Positions 23,243 through 35,019 of a stretch of 64,000 bases of DNA are shown piece by piece. The position numbers were made by a program, and so were the translations under genes. The stretch comes from Ischnura elegans (taxonomy: Eukaryota; Arthropoda; Insecta; Odonata; Coenagrionidae): positions 10,236,349-10,300,348 of the forward strand of contig NC_060258.1 of NCBI RefSeq assembly GCF_921293095.1, written 5' to 3'. The stretch's first letter is position 1; every line of letters begins with the position of its first letter. The notes under the pieces were generated by a model that saw nothing but the letters and a program-made list of their open reading frames with translations, ran no database searches and was not told the DNA's origin.

Positions 23243-23410
23243 TCATGATGAAATAAAAACCCAGTACTATTCCACAGAATTTATATTTATGCAGTCCACT
23301 AGTTTCAACGTGACAACGTCATTATCGATAATGACGTTGTCACGTTGAAACTAGTAGACTGCATAGATATAAATTCTGTGGAATAGTACTGGGTTTTTAT
23401 TTCATCATGA
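23243..23410. repeat. 168-bp near-perfect palindrome without spacer
   Basis: Two 84-bp arms meet at TATCGATA (centre 23326/23327). Reading inwards, TCATGATGAAATAAAAACCC, AGTACTATTCCACAG and AAACGTGACAACGTC-type words (left arm CAACGTGACAACGTC) are all mirrored. I see about two mismatches, near TTTATGCAGTCCA versus TAGACTGCATAGA. It could be a solo foldback element or two fused ends of a MITE. Confidence 0.9.
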
Positions 23411-23514
23411 AGTCCACTCGTATATTTTAGATCTTTATTTGGGAAAAGGTTAAGTTCCCATCTATGAAAGTTGGACGCCAATGTGGAAGAGCAAAAAACA
23501 ACAAATTTATTTTG

Positions 23515-23650
23515 CTAATATCTTTACATCTACGTCTACATAATACCCTGCTAGCCACCTCTAGGGTGTTTGGCAGGGGGTGATCAATCACCAGCATGTA
23601 ATTAGAATCCCACATGCACGCCAGGCGGTCCAAAAAACGTCACGCATACT
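23515..23650 (+). repeat. Interspersed repeat fragment
   Basis: The stretch containing CATCTACGTCTACATAATAC, CTGCTAGCCACC and GGGTGTTTGGCAGGGGG resembles a dispersed repeat common in insect genomes, in which a CATCTACATCTACATA start is followed by a short hairpin-forming GCCACC...GGTGT-GGC block. This is recalled from general pattern only, and the family is not assigned. Confidence 0.35.
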
Positions 23651-23924
23651 AACAAATTATGCTACTATAGGCTGTTAGAAATATTAATAAAACTAAGAAA
23701 CATGCATTAAATTTTACATAGGTTTGTAGGCTACACTACAAGTCATGCAATATATTTACGAGATCTAATCGCTGCCGTTATAATCTCTTATTGATCGTGG
23801 AAAAATACGTTCTGAATCTGTGTTCTACAATCTATATCTCTTATTTTATTCACATGATCTTATCCGATATTTACACATATACCGTATTCTTTCCTGAATA
23901 AACAAGTTAAATATTATGCTCAAT

Positions 23925-24335
23925 TTCCCACCATTCTATTTTGCTGCGTACTCGTAAAGAAATGGCACTTCAAACTCTATTAATGAACTTTCTTATAGCA
24001 CTCCTAGACATAGCTGTCCTTGAGGATAATGCAAACTGGTTCCCTGCGACTGGATACCCTTTATAGGAGCTGTACTTAAATGTATTTATTAAATTTTGAA
24101 TTGTGAAATATAGTAATATCTCTTAATAGTGTTATTTTAAGATTTACTGGTGAATAATATTGCATAAAATGATGAATTTAAGTTACAATATCGTTAGGCA
24201 ATATATACCACCAATTTATTTTGCTAGTTACTCGTAATGAAATGGCAATTCCAACTCTAACCATGAACTATAATATAAAATGGCATTCCCAATTGCAACC
24301 ATGAACTTTCTTATACCACTCCGAGAGATATTTCT
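23925..24335 (+). repeat. Imperfect duplication around ACTCGTAA-GAAATGGCA
   Basis: ATTTTGCT-x-ACTCGTAA-GAAATGGCA...CTCTA...ATGAACTTTCTTATA occurs at about 23937-24001. It recurs in rearranged form at 24217-24318, where the GAAATGGCA and CCATGAACT words appear twice more. The rest of 23650-25000 shows no gene. 24355-24610 is C-rich without a supported frame. Confidence 0.5.
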
Positions 24336-24999
24336 TTCCGAAACCTTTGTTTACTGTTTCCTGCACCCCTATGCTTTGAGAGTCCCAAACTCCCCTCCAC
24401 TTGCATCCCTCCCCTTCCACTAGCATTTCCCACCCCACCCTCTGTTTCCCTGAGCTGGAGTGCGTCGTAAGGAAACGCGGCCCACGAAAAGCAGTCTCAG
24501 GCGAGGCACAAGTCCCTTCTCCCACCCCTTACCCCTCCGCACCCCTCTTCATCATTCAGCTCCCACTTCGTCAACCAGGCTGAACCCACCCCACTCTCAA
24601 TCACCCCGCCCTAGAAATGGGAGAAATTACGCCGCAATCCATTAATCGTATCCAATGATCATCGCTTCCCAAGAATCAATCCAGTGTAAAGGCCTTTTTA
24701 CACGAGCCACGGAATTGCGCAGGTTAGAGCTGCATCTATTTCTAAAACGGCGTGGAACTGCGCGAATGCATGAACGAAATCAGAATAGGGGGCTATTTTG
24801 CCGTCTCGCATCCACGCATTCTCGCATACGTTCTAGCAATTCACCGCTTTTGCACGACGCGATTTTGACGGCTGTGGAGTACACAAACAAGGATTGAAAA
24901 TTATGATATTCCTTATATGATATAAACAAGATTTTAGTTGTTAACAGGAATATTAGTACTTCATAGATACAATTAGGTCATGTTGTTGATTCGACTATT

Positions 25000-25420
25000 A
25001 TCTCTTTAAAAATCTAATGGAACACGCCACCTCGCTGAAAAATGTTTTCTCTCTAATCGGCATTTGAACTGCTGTTATTGATTTCTGTCTGATGTAAAAA
25101 TTCTTATCCATCAAACGCCATTTCCAGTACACATATTCACGAGAGCAATTTGCATGTTTTGCATAAAACAACCGTTTTCGCCGGCGCTGAAATTGGGTGT
25201 TAGATGGATCACAAAGGCCAATTATAGTCTATCATTTGAAATGTTCCTGTATAATAAATATATTTTTTAAATAATTGAGGCAGTGTGCTAAGTGTGAACA
25301 ATGTTGCGTTAATCGTCAGCGGCACGCCCAACTCGAGGCGTTCTGCAATATTCACGCGCTTCTTACCCGAATTCTTTTCTTCATCATCAATTGTTTTCAG
25401 TCCATCTTGTTCTCACTTGT
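25000..25420 (+). repeat. Dispersed repeat, partner at about 42000-42290
   Basis: Shared words in order: ATTCGACTATTATCTCTTT / ATTCAACTAAAATCTCTTTC, CACCTCGC, GGCATTT, CTGCT(G/A), GATTTCTG, ATTCTTAT, AAACGCCATTTC, CGGCACGCCCA, and then TTTTCAGT-CATCTTG. Similarity is patchy. No coding sense was found. Confidence 0.5.
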
Positions 25421-27640
25421 TTCTTCGGAAGCGCCATTGGCCGAAGACGGAGAAAACTAAAACAAAAAAAAATGAAAACTGTTTTCGGAAAAAAATGCCG
25501 CATCAACTGCCGAAAAGCTCAGCTGCGGGTATATCGTGTATCTCCAGAGATCACTAATTTATTTTTCCAACTATTTCCTAGCTTAAAATGCTTAAATTAC
25601 GTTAGATATACTTCGCGTTTGGTCTCGTTCTCTTTTGAATTACGTGGACATTACAAATATTTCAATCTAATAAAAGTACTATATCTATTGCCGAAATTCA
25701 TTTTTAGACACATTTTAGGCTAATAGGTGATTCATGAGGCAGTTGACCTCCAGAAACTGGGAACTTTGAAGCAGGTAGGCTGAAGTAGGCAGGTAGGCGG
25801 TGGGTGAGAAAAGGGAGGGGGGCGTGAAACACGTTTCTATTGTTCTCGGGTAACTTGATAGTTTTTTCGAAGCTGAGGTCTTCGTAACAAGATCCCTGTG
25901 AGAGCTGGGACCTTTTTTTATTTCGGAGAAGAGGAAAGGGTCAGAGGGGTTGGGGAGGCGAGTGCTGAATGGAGGGGGATAGCGGATCGTGGGAAATGCG
26001 CAAATGTTACTTTCCCACGGCACTGAGCTTCTCTCTTCGGTAGTTCCATCTCCTGGGGAAGATTGAAACTATGTGCCTGTCCTTATTAGCCACAAATGAC
26101 ACATTGCATATATTTCGTCTCATTTTCGCCAAACGATAGATGCGGGAAAATTGTACGACGGGACCGCGTTCTTCAAACGATCAATGCGGGACAACGATAC
26201 TTCGGGGAACTAAAGATGCGGGAAAAAATTACACTGTGTACACGGAACTATATTTGGGACCAGGAACGGCGAAAGATCTATGTGGGAGCGATAAATCGGG
26301 GTTCCACAGTACAAATCCCTTGGCGGCAACAATTTTAGGGTCACTAGCAACGGAAATGAGTGTTTGCAAAAAGTTTTGGACAATATTACCTGAATTACAT
26401 TTTTTTTTGCAAAACGAGTGCACATTCAAATTGATGCTATGAAACGCTGATATAAAAAGAAGATTTTTCAAATTTTACCACTAACATTGAGAAACCACGT
26501 CGTGAAGTAGTGATAGCATATCTGTTCTATTTTTTGTTGTATTCCTTGTACTCATTATTTATATTTATGGAAATTATTTTGTTTACCGTGGTACACATAG
26601 TCATATGTAATCCTGAATGGAAGAGGAAATGCCCCTTGCTGGAATGAATGGGTTTTGAGTTTAGATGGCCTTGCACTTACTTTGCTAGCAATTTACTCCC
26701 TCCTTCCAAACCCCCGAAGGAGTCTGTGATATTGCCCTTGAGTCGTTGTCTTTTGAGAATATTTCACCAACCTTTTTCCACGAGAAAAAGAGCTGTTTTC
26801 GACGGAATATATGCGCAGCCAAGTTTTCAAGTGCGCATCGGGATACTTGTGTATTAGGTCCTCTCTTCAGAAGGTACGGAATTGGTACAAATGGGACGCG
26901 TGTTCATACCTAACTATAATTTTTTCCGTTCCCAAATAAATGTTTGCGCTTAAGTAGCCCGATCAGCGGCACCATAGGTCAGAAACGGCTCTTCAGAGTC
27001 ACCGCTGACTTGACGAGAACACAGGGAGTTCCCTCTTCGTAAAATATATCATTTATTTACAAACACTACTAAGAGGCACTGCTTTTTTTTGGATACGAAG
27101 AAGGGAGAAATTAAAGTTGCTTTATCATACCGGAGATTGCTAAAATGTATCATCATATGCATTAATATTAAAATAAAAAGGCATGATAGAAGCATGAAGA
27201 ATAAAAAAAATACGAAAACTAAAAACGAATAAATTTCCGAAATATATCATAAATATAAAACGTGAAACAATTAAAAAATATGTACTTCAAAAAGTTACCG
27301 TGGGTATTTATAATAATAATTTATATTTATTCCACATTATGGTACATGAAATTATAATAGCTAACTCAATCATGAGTTTTTACAAGGTGGAATATGGATG
27401 CACCCCTGTGGTAAGAACCAGTGTTGGGCTTATTCACGAAAAAATACAGCGACCGCCTAAGCCTTTTCCCTTCGCCAGATCCGAGCGTCATTTATAGATG
27501 ACCTTAAAAAAATCTTAAAAAGCATAAAAAAATGTGTGCGCAACGATTTATTTCGATCTTATTTTATAAAATGAAAAACTTCCAAGTTTAAATGAGGAAA
27601 AAAGTTGTTCGGATCACGGCAAAGTCCTTCTGTCTTGTCC
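25421..27640. other. Intergenic stretch, nothing recognised
   Basis: Several 60-110 codon frames overlap each other on both strands without motifs. Around 26135-26240 the word GATGCGGGA-AAA recurs three times at irregular spacing, too few to call an array. Confidence 0.35.
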
Positions 27641-27649
27641 TTCAAAAGT

Positions 27650-27826
27650 GTGAAATCGTAAATGATAGTGCAACTTTGGAGGGAAAGGGTAGGCCTAAAA
27701 ACTTAGGGCAGAAATCTATGAGAAGTTAAAGAGTTCGGTTATATACAGATTTGCAAATCTGTTTACCGATGTCTTTCGAAATCTTTTAAAAATATACAGA
27801 CACAATCAATTTGGTGTTACTAGGGA
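27650..27826 (+). repeat. Dispersed 100-bp repeat, copy 2, plus partial MITE end
   Basis: 27650-27735 matches 18215-18330 (peptide-like reading CEIVNDSATLEGKG). It is followed by an AT-rich segment ending TTTGGTGTTACTA that resembles the right end of the 17708-18061 element. Confidence 0.5.
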
Positions 27827-28009
27827 TACGTTGATCTCATTTAACGCTAAGCTGCTTCTAATCCGCTGTAGTTCTCGAGGCTTCCCGGGATTAAAATGGG
27901 TGGTCCGATAAGAAGTACCTAATTGCGAGGCCCCCTCCCATCTGTTGACCACCCGCGCCAGTGCTGATTCCTTCGCATCTCCCCTCCTTATCAGGTTGGA
28001 ACGTGATCT

Positions 28010-28225
28010 TGGCCGTGGAAGAAGTCCTCCTGGGGCCGTATTCTGTAACTCCAAACCGATCGGTGCGGCACCGATTCGTCGGGTGCGACGTCACACCGAC
28101 TCCCGGTAAGAAGTCGTGCGATTCTGTACGAACCCGGTCGGTGCGGCACCGACGAGAGGACGGGAGATCGTCGGTAGCCGTACCGACAGCAAAGAGGTGT
28201 CGGTACGGCCACCGACTAGTGGGTT
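28010..28225. repeat. GC-rich element of repeated CGGTGCGGCACCGA words
   Basis: A GC-rich island in AT-rich DNA. CGGTGCGGCACCGA (near-palindromic) occurs at 28058-28072 and 28138-28152, and CGGTACGGCCACCG and GTAGCCGTACCGAC are variants. The left side starts GGGGCCGTATTCTGTAAC, a form common at the ends of short DNA elements. Frames on both strands are by-products of the high GC. The classification is open. Confidence 0.5.
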
Positions 28226-28284
28226 TCATGAATTCCCCGGTGCGCATTGTACGTTTTATTTTGTTTTTACCTCATCACCGAGTA

Positions 28285-28645
28285 ATTAATGAGGTTTTCT
28301 CCAATGTTATCTTTTTCTGCCCCTTCGAATACGCCTCTATAATTCACTGTGTCATCATCTTATATCACTCTGAATAGGCGACTGTTATTTCACTCAATCA
28401 TCAATTTGGCGTTTCTCTCGGCATAGAAATAAGATCTTTTTATTTAAGTTGAAGTTTGCCACAACGGTATCAGTTTCTTTCATTTGTAACGGGCAACTAT
28501 ATTTCATTTCATCGTCAGCCATTGATTCCCTTGATGATAAAAGAAGATATTTGTTAATAAGTATGAGGTTTACCGCAATATTATCATTTTCTCTCACTTG
28601 GAATGCGCAACTTATACATATGTATTTCACCCAATCACAATTTAT
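28285..28645 (+). repeat. Degenerate tandem repeat of about 105 bp
   Basis: Blocks beginning GAGGTTTTCTCCAATGTTAT (28287), GAAGTTTGCCACAACGGTAT (28450) and GAGGTTTACCGCAATATTAT (28565) each continue with a TTTCT-rich word, GGAA/ACGGGCAACT and TTTCA-CC. They are old, diverged units. Confidence 0.45.
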
Positions 28646-29200
28646 TTACTTCCTCGTCATTACACTTCTTTTAATTGCACCCAGCTCCATATTTTTATAA
28701 CAATTTCCTAACTTGTTCCTCTAATATTACATTTGCATTTGAATCCTACGTTCACGTTCCATGGTATGCTATTTTCGTCTGCTACGGTGCCAATGGCATA
28801 ACCTTCCGTTGATAACATTTATACGGAACTTACTTAATGACAACTATATTACCAAATCATGAATAAATAGCATTATACGGAACCAATATTTAAAAAAAGA
28901 AACTACGATCTCAAGGATAGTTTCAATAATTCATTCCAGCAACAACAATCTCCATCACATACAAACTTTATTGTGATGTTGTAATATTGTTTCCTTCGAT
29001 TCTGTAGGTACAGCATTACTACCACACATTATATAAGCATTGTCAACAACTTATCCAATATCGTTTATCTTAATCTAGCAATAAGTCGTAATTTCCGCAA
29101 ATAAAAAGATTGAGAATGACGACAACAAACTGTGAAAACCAAACGATACGTAAGCAGACATTTCTCCGGCTACGATTTCCATTATACAACGTATATACCA

Positions 29201-29456
29201 GGCACGTCGACTTGCAAAAAATATTGGGGGGGCCCAAACCGGGGGATCATGCCCCGGAAAATTTTATAAGTAGTGAGTTTTAAGTTTCATAAGCATTTTA
29301 AAAGAGTCGTGTGATCAACATTAGAACCCTGATAACTCGAATTCGGTATCTGGACACACCGGGGAAAATGGACAAGCCTGGCATATTTTTTTTCTCACAG
29401 CCATAACGAATTTTAGATGGAGCTCGGGCCCCCTCAGGCCCAATGGAGTCGGCACC
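29201..29456 (+). repeat. REP-B short inverted-repeat element, copy 3
   Basis: Ends GGCACGTCGAC (altered) and GTCGGCACC, core AAAAGAGTCGTGTGATCAAC, and G-rich/C-rich blocks as in copies at 9534 and 11613. 28646-29200 and 29457-29860 hold nothing recognisable. Confidence 0.75.
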
Positions 29457-29867
29457 ACTGTTATGTACTTACATTTAAAAAATATTAACAGCATATCCCT
29501 ACCTTCGGAAACATAATTGTTTCGAATGGACCAACGCCTTCGCCGAAAAATCTTCTTTGAAGAGAAACAGCTTGCTTCCAAGTGCATTTGAAACCTCGAG
29601 GATATCATAAAAAGTCTTATGATCAGTAAAACATTTTTTTTATAATTAGTGGTACTTATAACAGAGAAGTCATATGAATTTTATATCCTTCACAGGGCTT
29701 CTACTTTCAGTATCGCTGAAGATTACCTTCTTCTGATATGGGTGTAGTAAGCAAGACTTAAATAATTCGCTGTGCATACAATGGTTATTAGATTAACAAT
29801 ATTTGATCTAAAATACCAACTTAGACATGGGCCATATTATTATCTCGCTTGAACCCTGGTATAAGTT

Positions 29868-30085
29868 TCCCCCCCTGGAACGGTTCCGGGGGGATTTTCG
29901 GAGGGGAACCCGTTCCAGGGGGGGAACCCGTTCCAGGGGGGGAACCCGTTCCAGGGGGGGAACCCGTTCCAGGGGGGGACCCGTTCCAGGGGAGGACCCG
30001 TTCCAGGGGGGGGACCCGTTCCAGGAGGGAACTGTTTCCCTCTGAAAATCCCCCGGAACTGTTCCAGGGGGAATAATTTTTTTGG
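29868..30085 (+). repeat. G-rich minisatellite, 17-18-bp unit
   Basis: Seven near-identical units AACCCGTTCCAGGGGGGG at 29907-30036, flanked by more diverged ones (CTGGAACGGTTCCGGGG at the left, GAACTGTTCCAGGGGG at the right). Each unit pairs GGAAC with GTTCC, and the G7 runs could form quadruplexes. Frames in both directions (RSRGG repeats) are artefacts of the array. A related but irregular array lies at 34015-34235. Confidence 0.9.
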
Positions 30086-30589
30086 GGAAAGCGTACCCTT
30101 CTGAATATCCCCCGTGGAACATCTTCAAGACAGAACTACGTTCTCTGAGGAAAAATGTATCCATGGAATCTTCAATCTAAATGTACCATCACAAAATTGT
30201 TTTCTCTGAAAAATGAGCAACTCTTAACTTAAATTTCGGCCATAGTCATGGGCAAGGGTTTACCAATCCCCACAGATATTCACTGCTCCCATGAAATTGG
30301 ATGGACATACATAAGCACATCAGTCATAAGCCATTATACTTTATAACATAATATTAGACGCAGCCTCACGAAATAAAAAGTAAAGGCTGTCATGTCTTAC
30401 TAGGTTATTTTTACTAAATAACCTAATACTATAAGGTTATTTTAACTAAAAAACCTCGATACTCCCCCAACACTTTATGGTCAGGGAAAAAGGGGTCATT
30501 CAGTTTTCCTTTCCTGTTAGGTAATGCTTTTCTATAAATAATCCCACAAAAAATTTTGAAGCCAACATTTACTTATTTTTATACACAAT

Positions 30590-33498
30590 TTATTTATTCT
30601 TTTGGTTTCTTATTGCCATTAATTCCTTCCTTCTCTCTTGTCTTCTCTGAATTCTAATTGGACCCATATCCCTACACGTGTCACTCATTCTCTGTGCAAG
30701 CTTGAATCCTGAAACAAGTTCATTTGCAGCACTTATACTTTTCTTACTGCGGTAAAAGAATCTCCACAGCCAATCTAAAAAGCAAATATTTGAAGATATC
30801 ACTAACAAGTGCAAACATGATCAACCATATAACAACAGGAAGCAGATGTTGAGGAATTATTTCAAGGGCAAACCATAATTACCTCGCACTGTCTCAATAA
30901 TTCCAGGTGGGAAGGGCTTCGTGTTTGCACCAGGTTTAGCCCTATATTGGTGACATCCTTCTCCTATGAGGGCAACAACCAAATGGTTTACAAAAATGGT
31001 TGGTTTGGTAACTTTTCTGATGGACTCCCATGCTGCCACGGAAATGTAGTGCCCACGACCCATGTACACCTGATGATCAAAAAAGAGATGTCAATACACA
31101 ACTGTCATATATAGCAAATCTTGGAATTTGGTGTATGTTTTCATTACAACTGACCGTATACAATACTTCTTTATTGCACATGCAGTAAACTACCCTCATC
31201 ATGTATAATTAATGGGAACCTTCTGGAATAACAAAACTCTTAATTACCTCTCCATTTCTCTCAGTCAGCAACAGCACATCTTCCTGGTGAGCATCTGGCA
31301 TGACATGACTAGAAACCCAATCTATAAAAAGGGAAATAAAATCAAAATTCTGACATTCATCAACACATTCTTCAAGACTGTTCTATGACTATAACTAAAA
31401 ATATAAAATCCTAAGGAAAATATAATATAATAAAAAGGGAAATAAAATCAAAATTCTGACATTCATTAACACATTCTTCAAGACTGTTCTATGACTATAA
31501 CTAAAAATATAAAATCCTAAGGAAAATATAATATAATAAAAAGGGAAATAAAATCATAATTCTGACATTCATTAACACATTCTTCAAGACTGTTCTATGA
31601 CTATAACTAAAAATATAAAATCCTAAGGATTATACGGAATAAAGTCTTGTTAGATATACCAGTTCTCTGAGCTGCCCTGCTATCCTCCACCATTCCCTCA
31701 TTGTCCAAAAAACCCATCTCGGGTAATTCCTGTGCTGGATTGAGACTTGTCTCTTCCTCCAGGGGCAACATGATAACATCTGCCACTTCTCTAGTTGTTT
31801 CAACTGTTAAGAGGGAGAAATAAATTTCACACAATTACAAAAGATATGCATATTGAGATCCAACTTTTTAATTGCATCAGTTAGCCTCCAAATTCTTATG
31901 GAAAATACAAGTAATGCATATAACAATGAGATGCCCATTGCCACACCTTTGAAGCAGAAATGTAGCCTCTTTTTCCACAGTTCATCTGCTTGTCAAAAAT
32001 CAATTCAATCCAAGTATTGGTGTAATCCTCTGTAAAACTTGAGTGCTTATCACCAGAGCATGACCATAAGTTACAAACAAGGCAACAGCATAGCTTATTC
32101 AGAAGTAGCCACAATGAATAACAAATCAAACTATGTGATAGGTACTAGAACCTTACACAACTTGACCCGAGAGAAAGGAATTAACTTAAATTGAATGAGA
32201 AATGATTCAATTATCAATTGTCTCACAATTTGGATTTCAAGTAGTTTTCATTAGGAAAAATGTACGGCAGATTACCTTCAGCTATTTCTGCTCTTTCATT
32301 CGTCAAGGATTGAACATCACTCGATGTCACACTTCTCAAACTTGCAGAGGATGAAGCTTGAGATCCATCTGTTAGTCTCTCGCCTGCAAACCAGTGCATA
32401 AGTAAATATTTAGCTTTTCAATTTACATAAAATTCTTATGGTACTAATAAGGTCTGAATTCCTGATTTCCACTGGTATACTTACACTGCAAAATGTTTAT
32501 AGCAGCTTGAAGACCGTTGTTTACGTCCTTTAACGTTGCACATGTCTCAGTAAGATGTTGCACTTTTGTCTCTGCTACCTTAAGTTCGCCCTTAACAGCT
32601 TCGTACTGCAACTTCAGCTCCATTAATTCTCTTTGAAGAGCCTGACTTTTATTTTTCCACTTCTTTTTTGATCTGGCTTCCTCGCTAACACAAGAGAATA
32701 TCCATTTAAAAATTAATGGCACTATCTCCAAATATAATATTCCAACGAAGTTACTCTGAACTCAACTAATATGATAGCAGGGATGCCTCCATAACGCTAC
32801 AGTAACTCACCAGTTATTCCTGGTGTTCTTTTCAGGAGTGTCATCGTCGGAGTCGCTGCAAGTAGGACGAGCCTCTCGATTAACTAGAGTTCCCACACGC
32901 TTTCGCGCAGCGTTCATTAGTTTATCCATATTCCTTATTATGGATTCCTGCTTTGCTTGGCTCTTCACCTAGTTAAAAGTAGGCGGTCATCATTATTTAC
33001 ACACGTAAAACTTACAGCACCGGACTGTCTACATACAAAGAAAGCAATATAAACCCCATTCAGAAACGTCCACATCAATACATCAAGGATGAAAGCAGGA
33101 CTGGGCATAATCCATAGAAAACATTTTCCTCACAAGGTTTTAACGAAGAAATACTTATAGCAGCAAGCACTAACCTTTTTCGGTTGTTCCTCAACCAGTG
33201 TTGCTCTATAATAATTTCTGATGTTGGCACGGCATTCGACAAAGTTTTTCACGGGGGGCACTTTTAGTCTCTTCTGTTTATCGACCCACTCTTTTACATC
33301 TTCCTCAGTTCTCGCAGCGTGCAGCACTTGCCCCCGGTAAAAATCCTCGTCTTCAGTTTCCTCGTCTCCATTCTTACATTTAATGTAATATTCCGTCTCT
33401 ACGTCAAATGATTCGTGGCGTGGGAGGATGTTTGTAGTGGGAACAATGTCATTTTTCCCTTTCCACTCGTGCAGATAATGCACATACGCAAAAGACAT
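30590..33498 (-). CDS. BEN-domain protein, 459 aa, eight coding exons
   Basis: Coding exons (minus strand): 33498-33175, 32968-32811, 32684-32485, 32383-32276, 31803-31660, 31321-31248, 31069-30883, 30774-30590. Every intron is GT-AG and all phases join without a stop (1380 nt). The N-terminal ~108 residues form a folded-looking domain (start MSFAYVHYLHEW). A basic/acidic linker follows, then a coiled coil in exon 3 (QALQRELMELKLQYEAVKGE) and a Ser-rich and acidic linker. The C-terminal BEN domain starts at DVLLLTERNGEVYMGRGHYI and contains FVNHLVVALIGEGCHQY. BEN domains bind DNA or chromatin proteins, so a nuclear regulatory role is likely. A coiled coil ahead of one C-terminal BEN domain resembles BEND5-like architecture. 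The closest relative is not established. Confidence 0.88.
31326..31630 (-). repeat. Tandem repeat, 106-bp unit, inside BEN-gene intron 5
   Basis: Almost three units (starts about 31331, 31437, 31543 at GGGAAATAAAATCA) with only a few differences. They lie in the intron between coding exons 5 and 6. The array starts next to the exon 6 acceptor, so each unit carries a copy of the pyrimidine tract sequence (TTTCCCTTTTTAT on the minus strand). Confidence 0.9.
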
Positions 33499-33705
33499 TC
33501 TGCAAATGCACAGTCAGATAAAAGAATAATAATAATAATAATGCTATGTTTCGAGGCAAAAAATGTACACATGCTAGAACTTTCACATTAAATGGTACAC
33601 ATTTTAGTGTTAAAGTACAGTAGACAACCACGCCAGTAACAATCCAATGTTTACTCCATGGAGAATACATTATATTGTGTAATGTATTAATCATGGTTTA
33701 CTCAC

Positions 33706-33795
33706 GCATAAATGCTTCTGAAGCGAACATGTGCCTCAATCCTCAAATGAATCATCACCAGTCACCACGCCAATAGTAATATCGATATTCTTTTG
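33706..33795 (-). other. Candidate 5' noncoding exon of the BEN gene
   Basis: On the minus strand an acceptor TTTGCAG directly precedes the start codon (AATG at 33499), so an upstream exon must exist. A good donor, TATGC|GTGAGTAAAC, lies at 33706/33705, about 200 bp upstream. The 5' limit is a guess. 33800-34010 holds no other feature. Confidence 0.45.
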
Positions 33796-34014
33796 ATACA
33801 CTGTTGACAAATTGCAAAGGAATGGAAATGGCAAATCGTCTTCCGGAGGCTATGTAATTTATATTATTCAATCTTTTTCTTAAATAATAGATAAATAAAA
33901 TTATTATAGTAACTTCATTTGGTATTCCAATATCCTATATATAGGAAGATTTGTCATTGTGTAGGCCCTGGAACACGCCTTGTTGCCATCACTTCCGCAC
34001 CTAAAAAATCATAG

Positions 34015-34235
34015 TTCCCAGTTGTTCCCCCCTGGAAGAAAAAGTTTCCCCCTGGGAAAAACAAAGTTCCTAGTTGTTCCCCCTTTGAATTTAAATGTCC
34101 CCCCTGGAAAATCTACGTTCCCCCCTGAAAAATCAAGGTTCCCTGCTGTTCCCCCCTGCTCCTCCTGGAGCAGTATGGTTCCCCCCTTAATTCCCCCCTG
34201 GAGCATAGTGTTTCCAGGGGGGAACACAGGGGAAA
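34015..34235 (+). repeat. C-rich irregular minisatellite (GTTCCCCCCTGGAA words)
   Basis: About ten occurrences of TTCCCCCCTGGAA-like words at irregular 18-30 bp spacing, ending with the inverse form TTTCCAGGGGGGAACAC. The word is the same motif as the 29868-30085 array, and the two arrays bracket the BEN gene. Protein frames across it are composition artefacts. Confidence 0.8.
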
Positions 34236-35019
34236 TTTTTAACAGGGAAGGTAGCCCATTAATTCATCCCAAGCGTTTCACACGCTTTCATAATTTACCA
34301 ACTACCGTTAAATACCCTCAAAGACTTCTCTCTGTACACAATCGCACTTAGATTAACACGATTAGTTGGTACGTGATACCTATGTAAGAACTACTTAATG
34401 CAAAAAAATCTACACGAGTATATGCGCCGCATTCTTTTTTAGCGTTGATATGCGAGAATTTCAAAGATATTTAAGTACTTTGAAATAATTGAAACCACAT
34501 TAATTATTCAAGCGATAACGCAAATAATATTGAAATCAACCTGCAAGTACACTCGAGAGTAGAATTATTTCAAGAAACCAAAAACAATTCGTCTACCGGT
34601 CAGTGTTTATGTCAAATATCTTTTTAATTCACTTTCAATGACGATAAAAATTTTCTGAGGCACACAACATAAATACACCATTTCTTGGACAGTTGTATTC
34701 AATACTGTTGCCCACAAAACCTCCGCAAAAGTTTTTAAACTCCAAAAAACTTAGCGTTAAACAAGCTTATCATCATTGTCACCGCAATGGCTTACGAATA
34801 TAAACAACTGCAAGCATTGTCGGAAGGCGTGGTTGTTAGCCTACGGCTCGTGACGTCTGTGAAATGAAAGGCATCAGGCCTTCTCTCTCGGTGGTCGCGG
34901 CTTGGGTGTGTATCAGCAAGGCGCCCAAATACGGAAGCTGGCCTGGTAGCGGAGACGGGCAGTTGAGATGGACGAAGTCGTTCCTTGCAAAGATCCGATC
35001 TCTATGATTCAAGTCTACA
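34236..35019. other. Intergenic stretch, nothing recognised
   Basis: No gene. 34800-34970 is locally GC-richer and contains TGACGTC, but no transcript structure can be shown. Confidence 0.35.

Noticed and set aside
27891-28377. Overlapping frames of 73-138 codons on both strands
   Set aside because: They follow the GC-rich repeated island. Mutual overlap and lack of motifs indicate composition effects.
29827-30164. Open frames of 72-118 codons on both strands with RSRGG or VPPLER repeats
   Set aside because: They are produced by the 17-18-bp minisatellite, which stays open in several frames at once.
34009-34351. 123-codon plus-strand and 72-codon minus-strand Pro/Gly-rich frames
   Set aside because: By-product of the C-rich minisatellite, with no motif or splice support.
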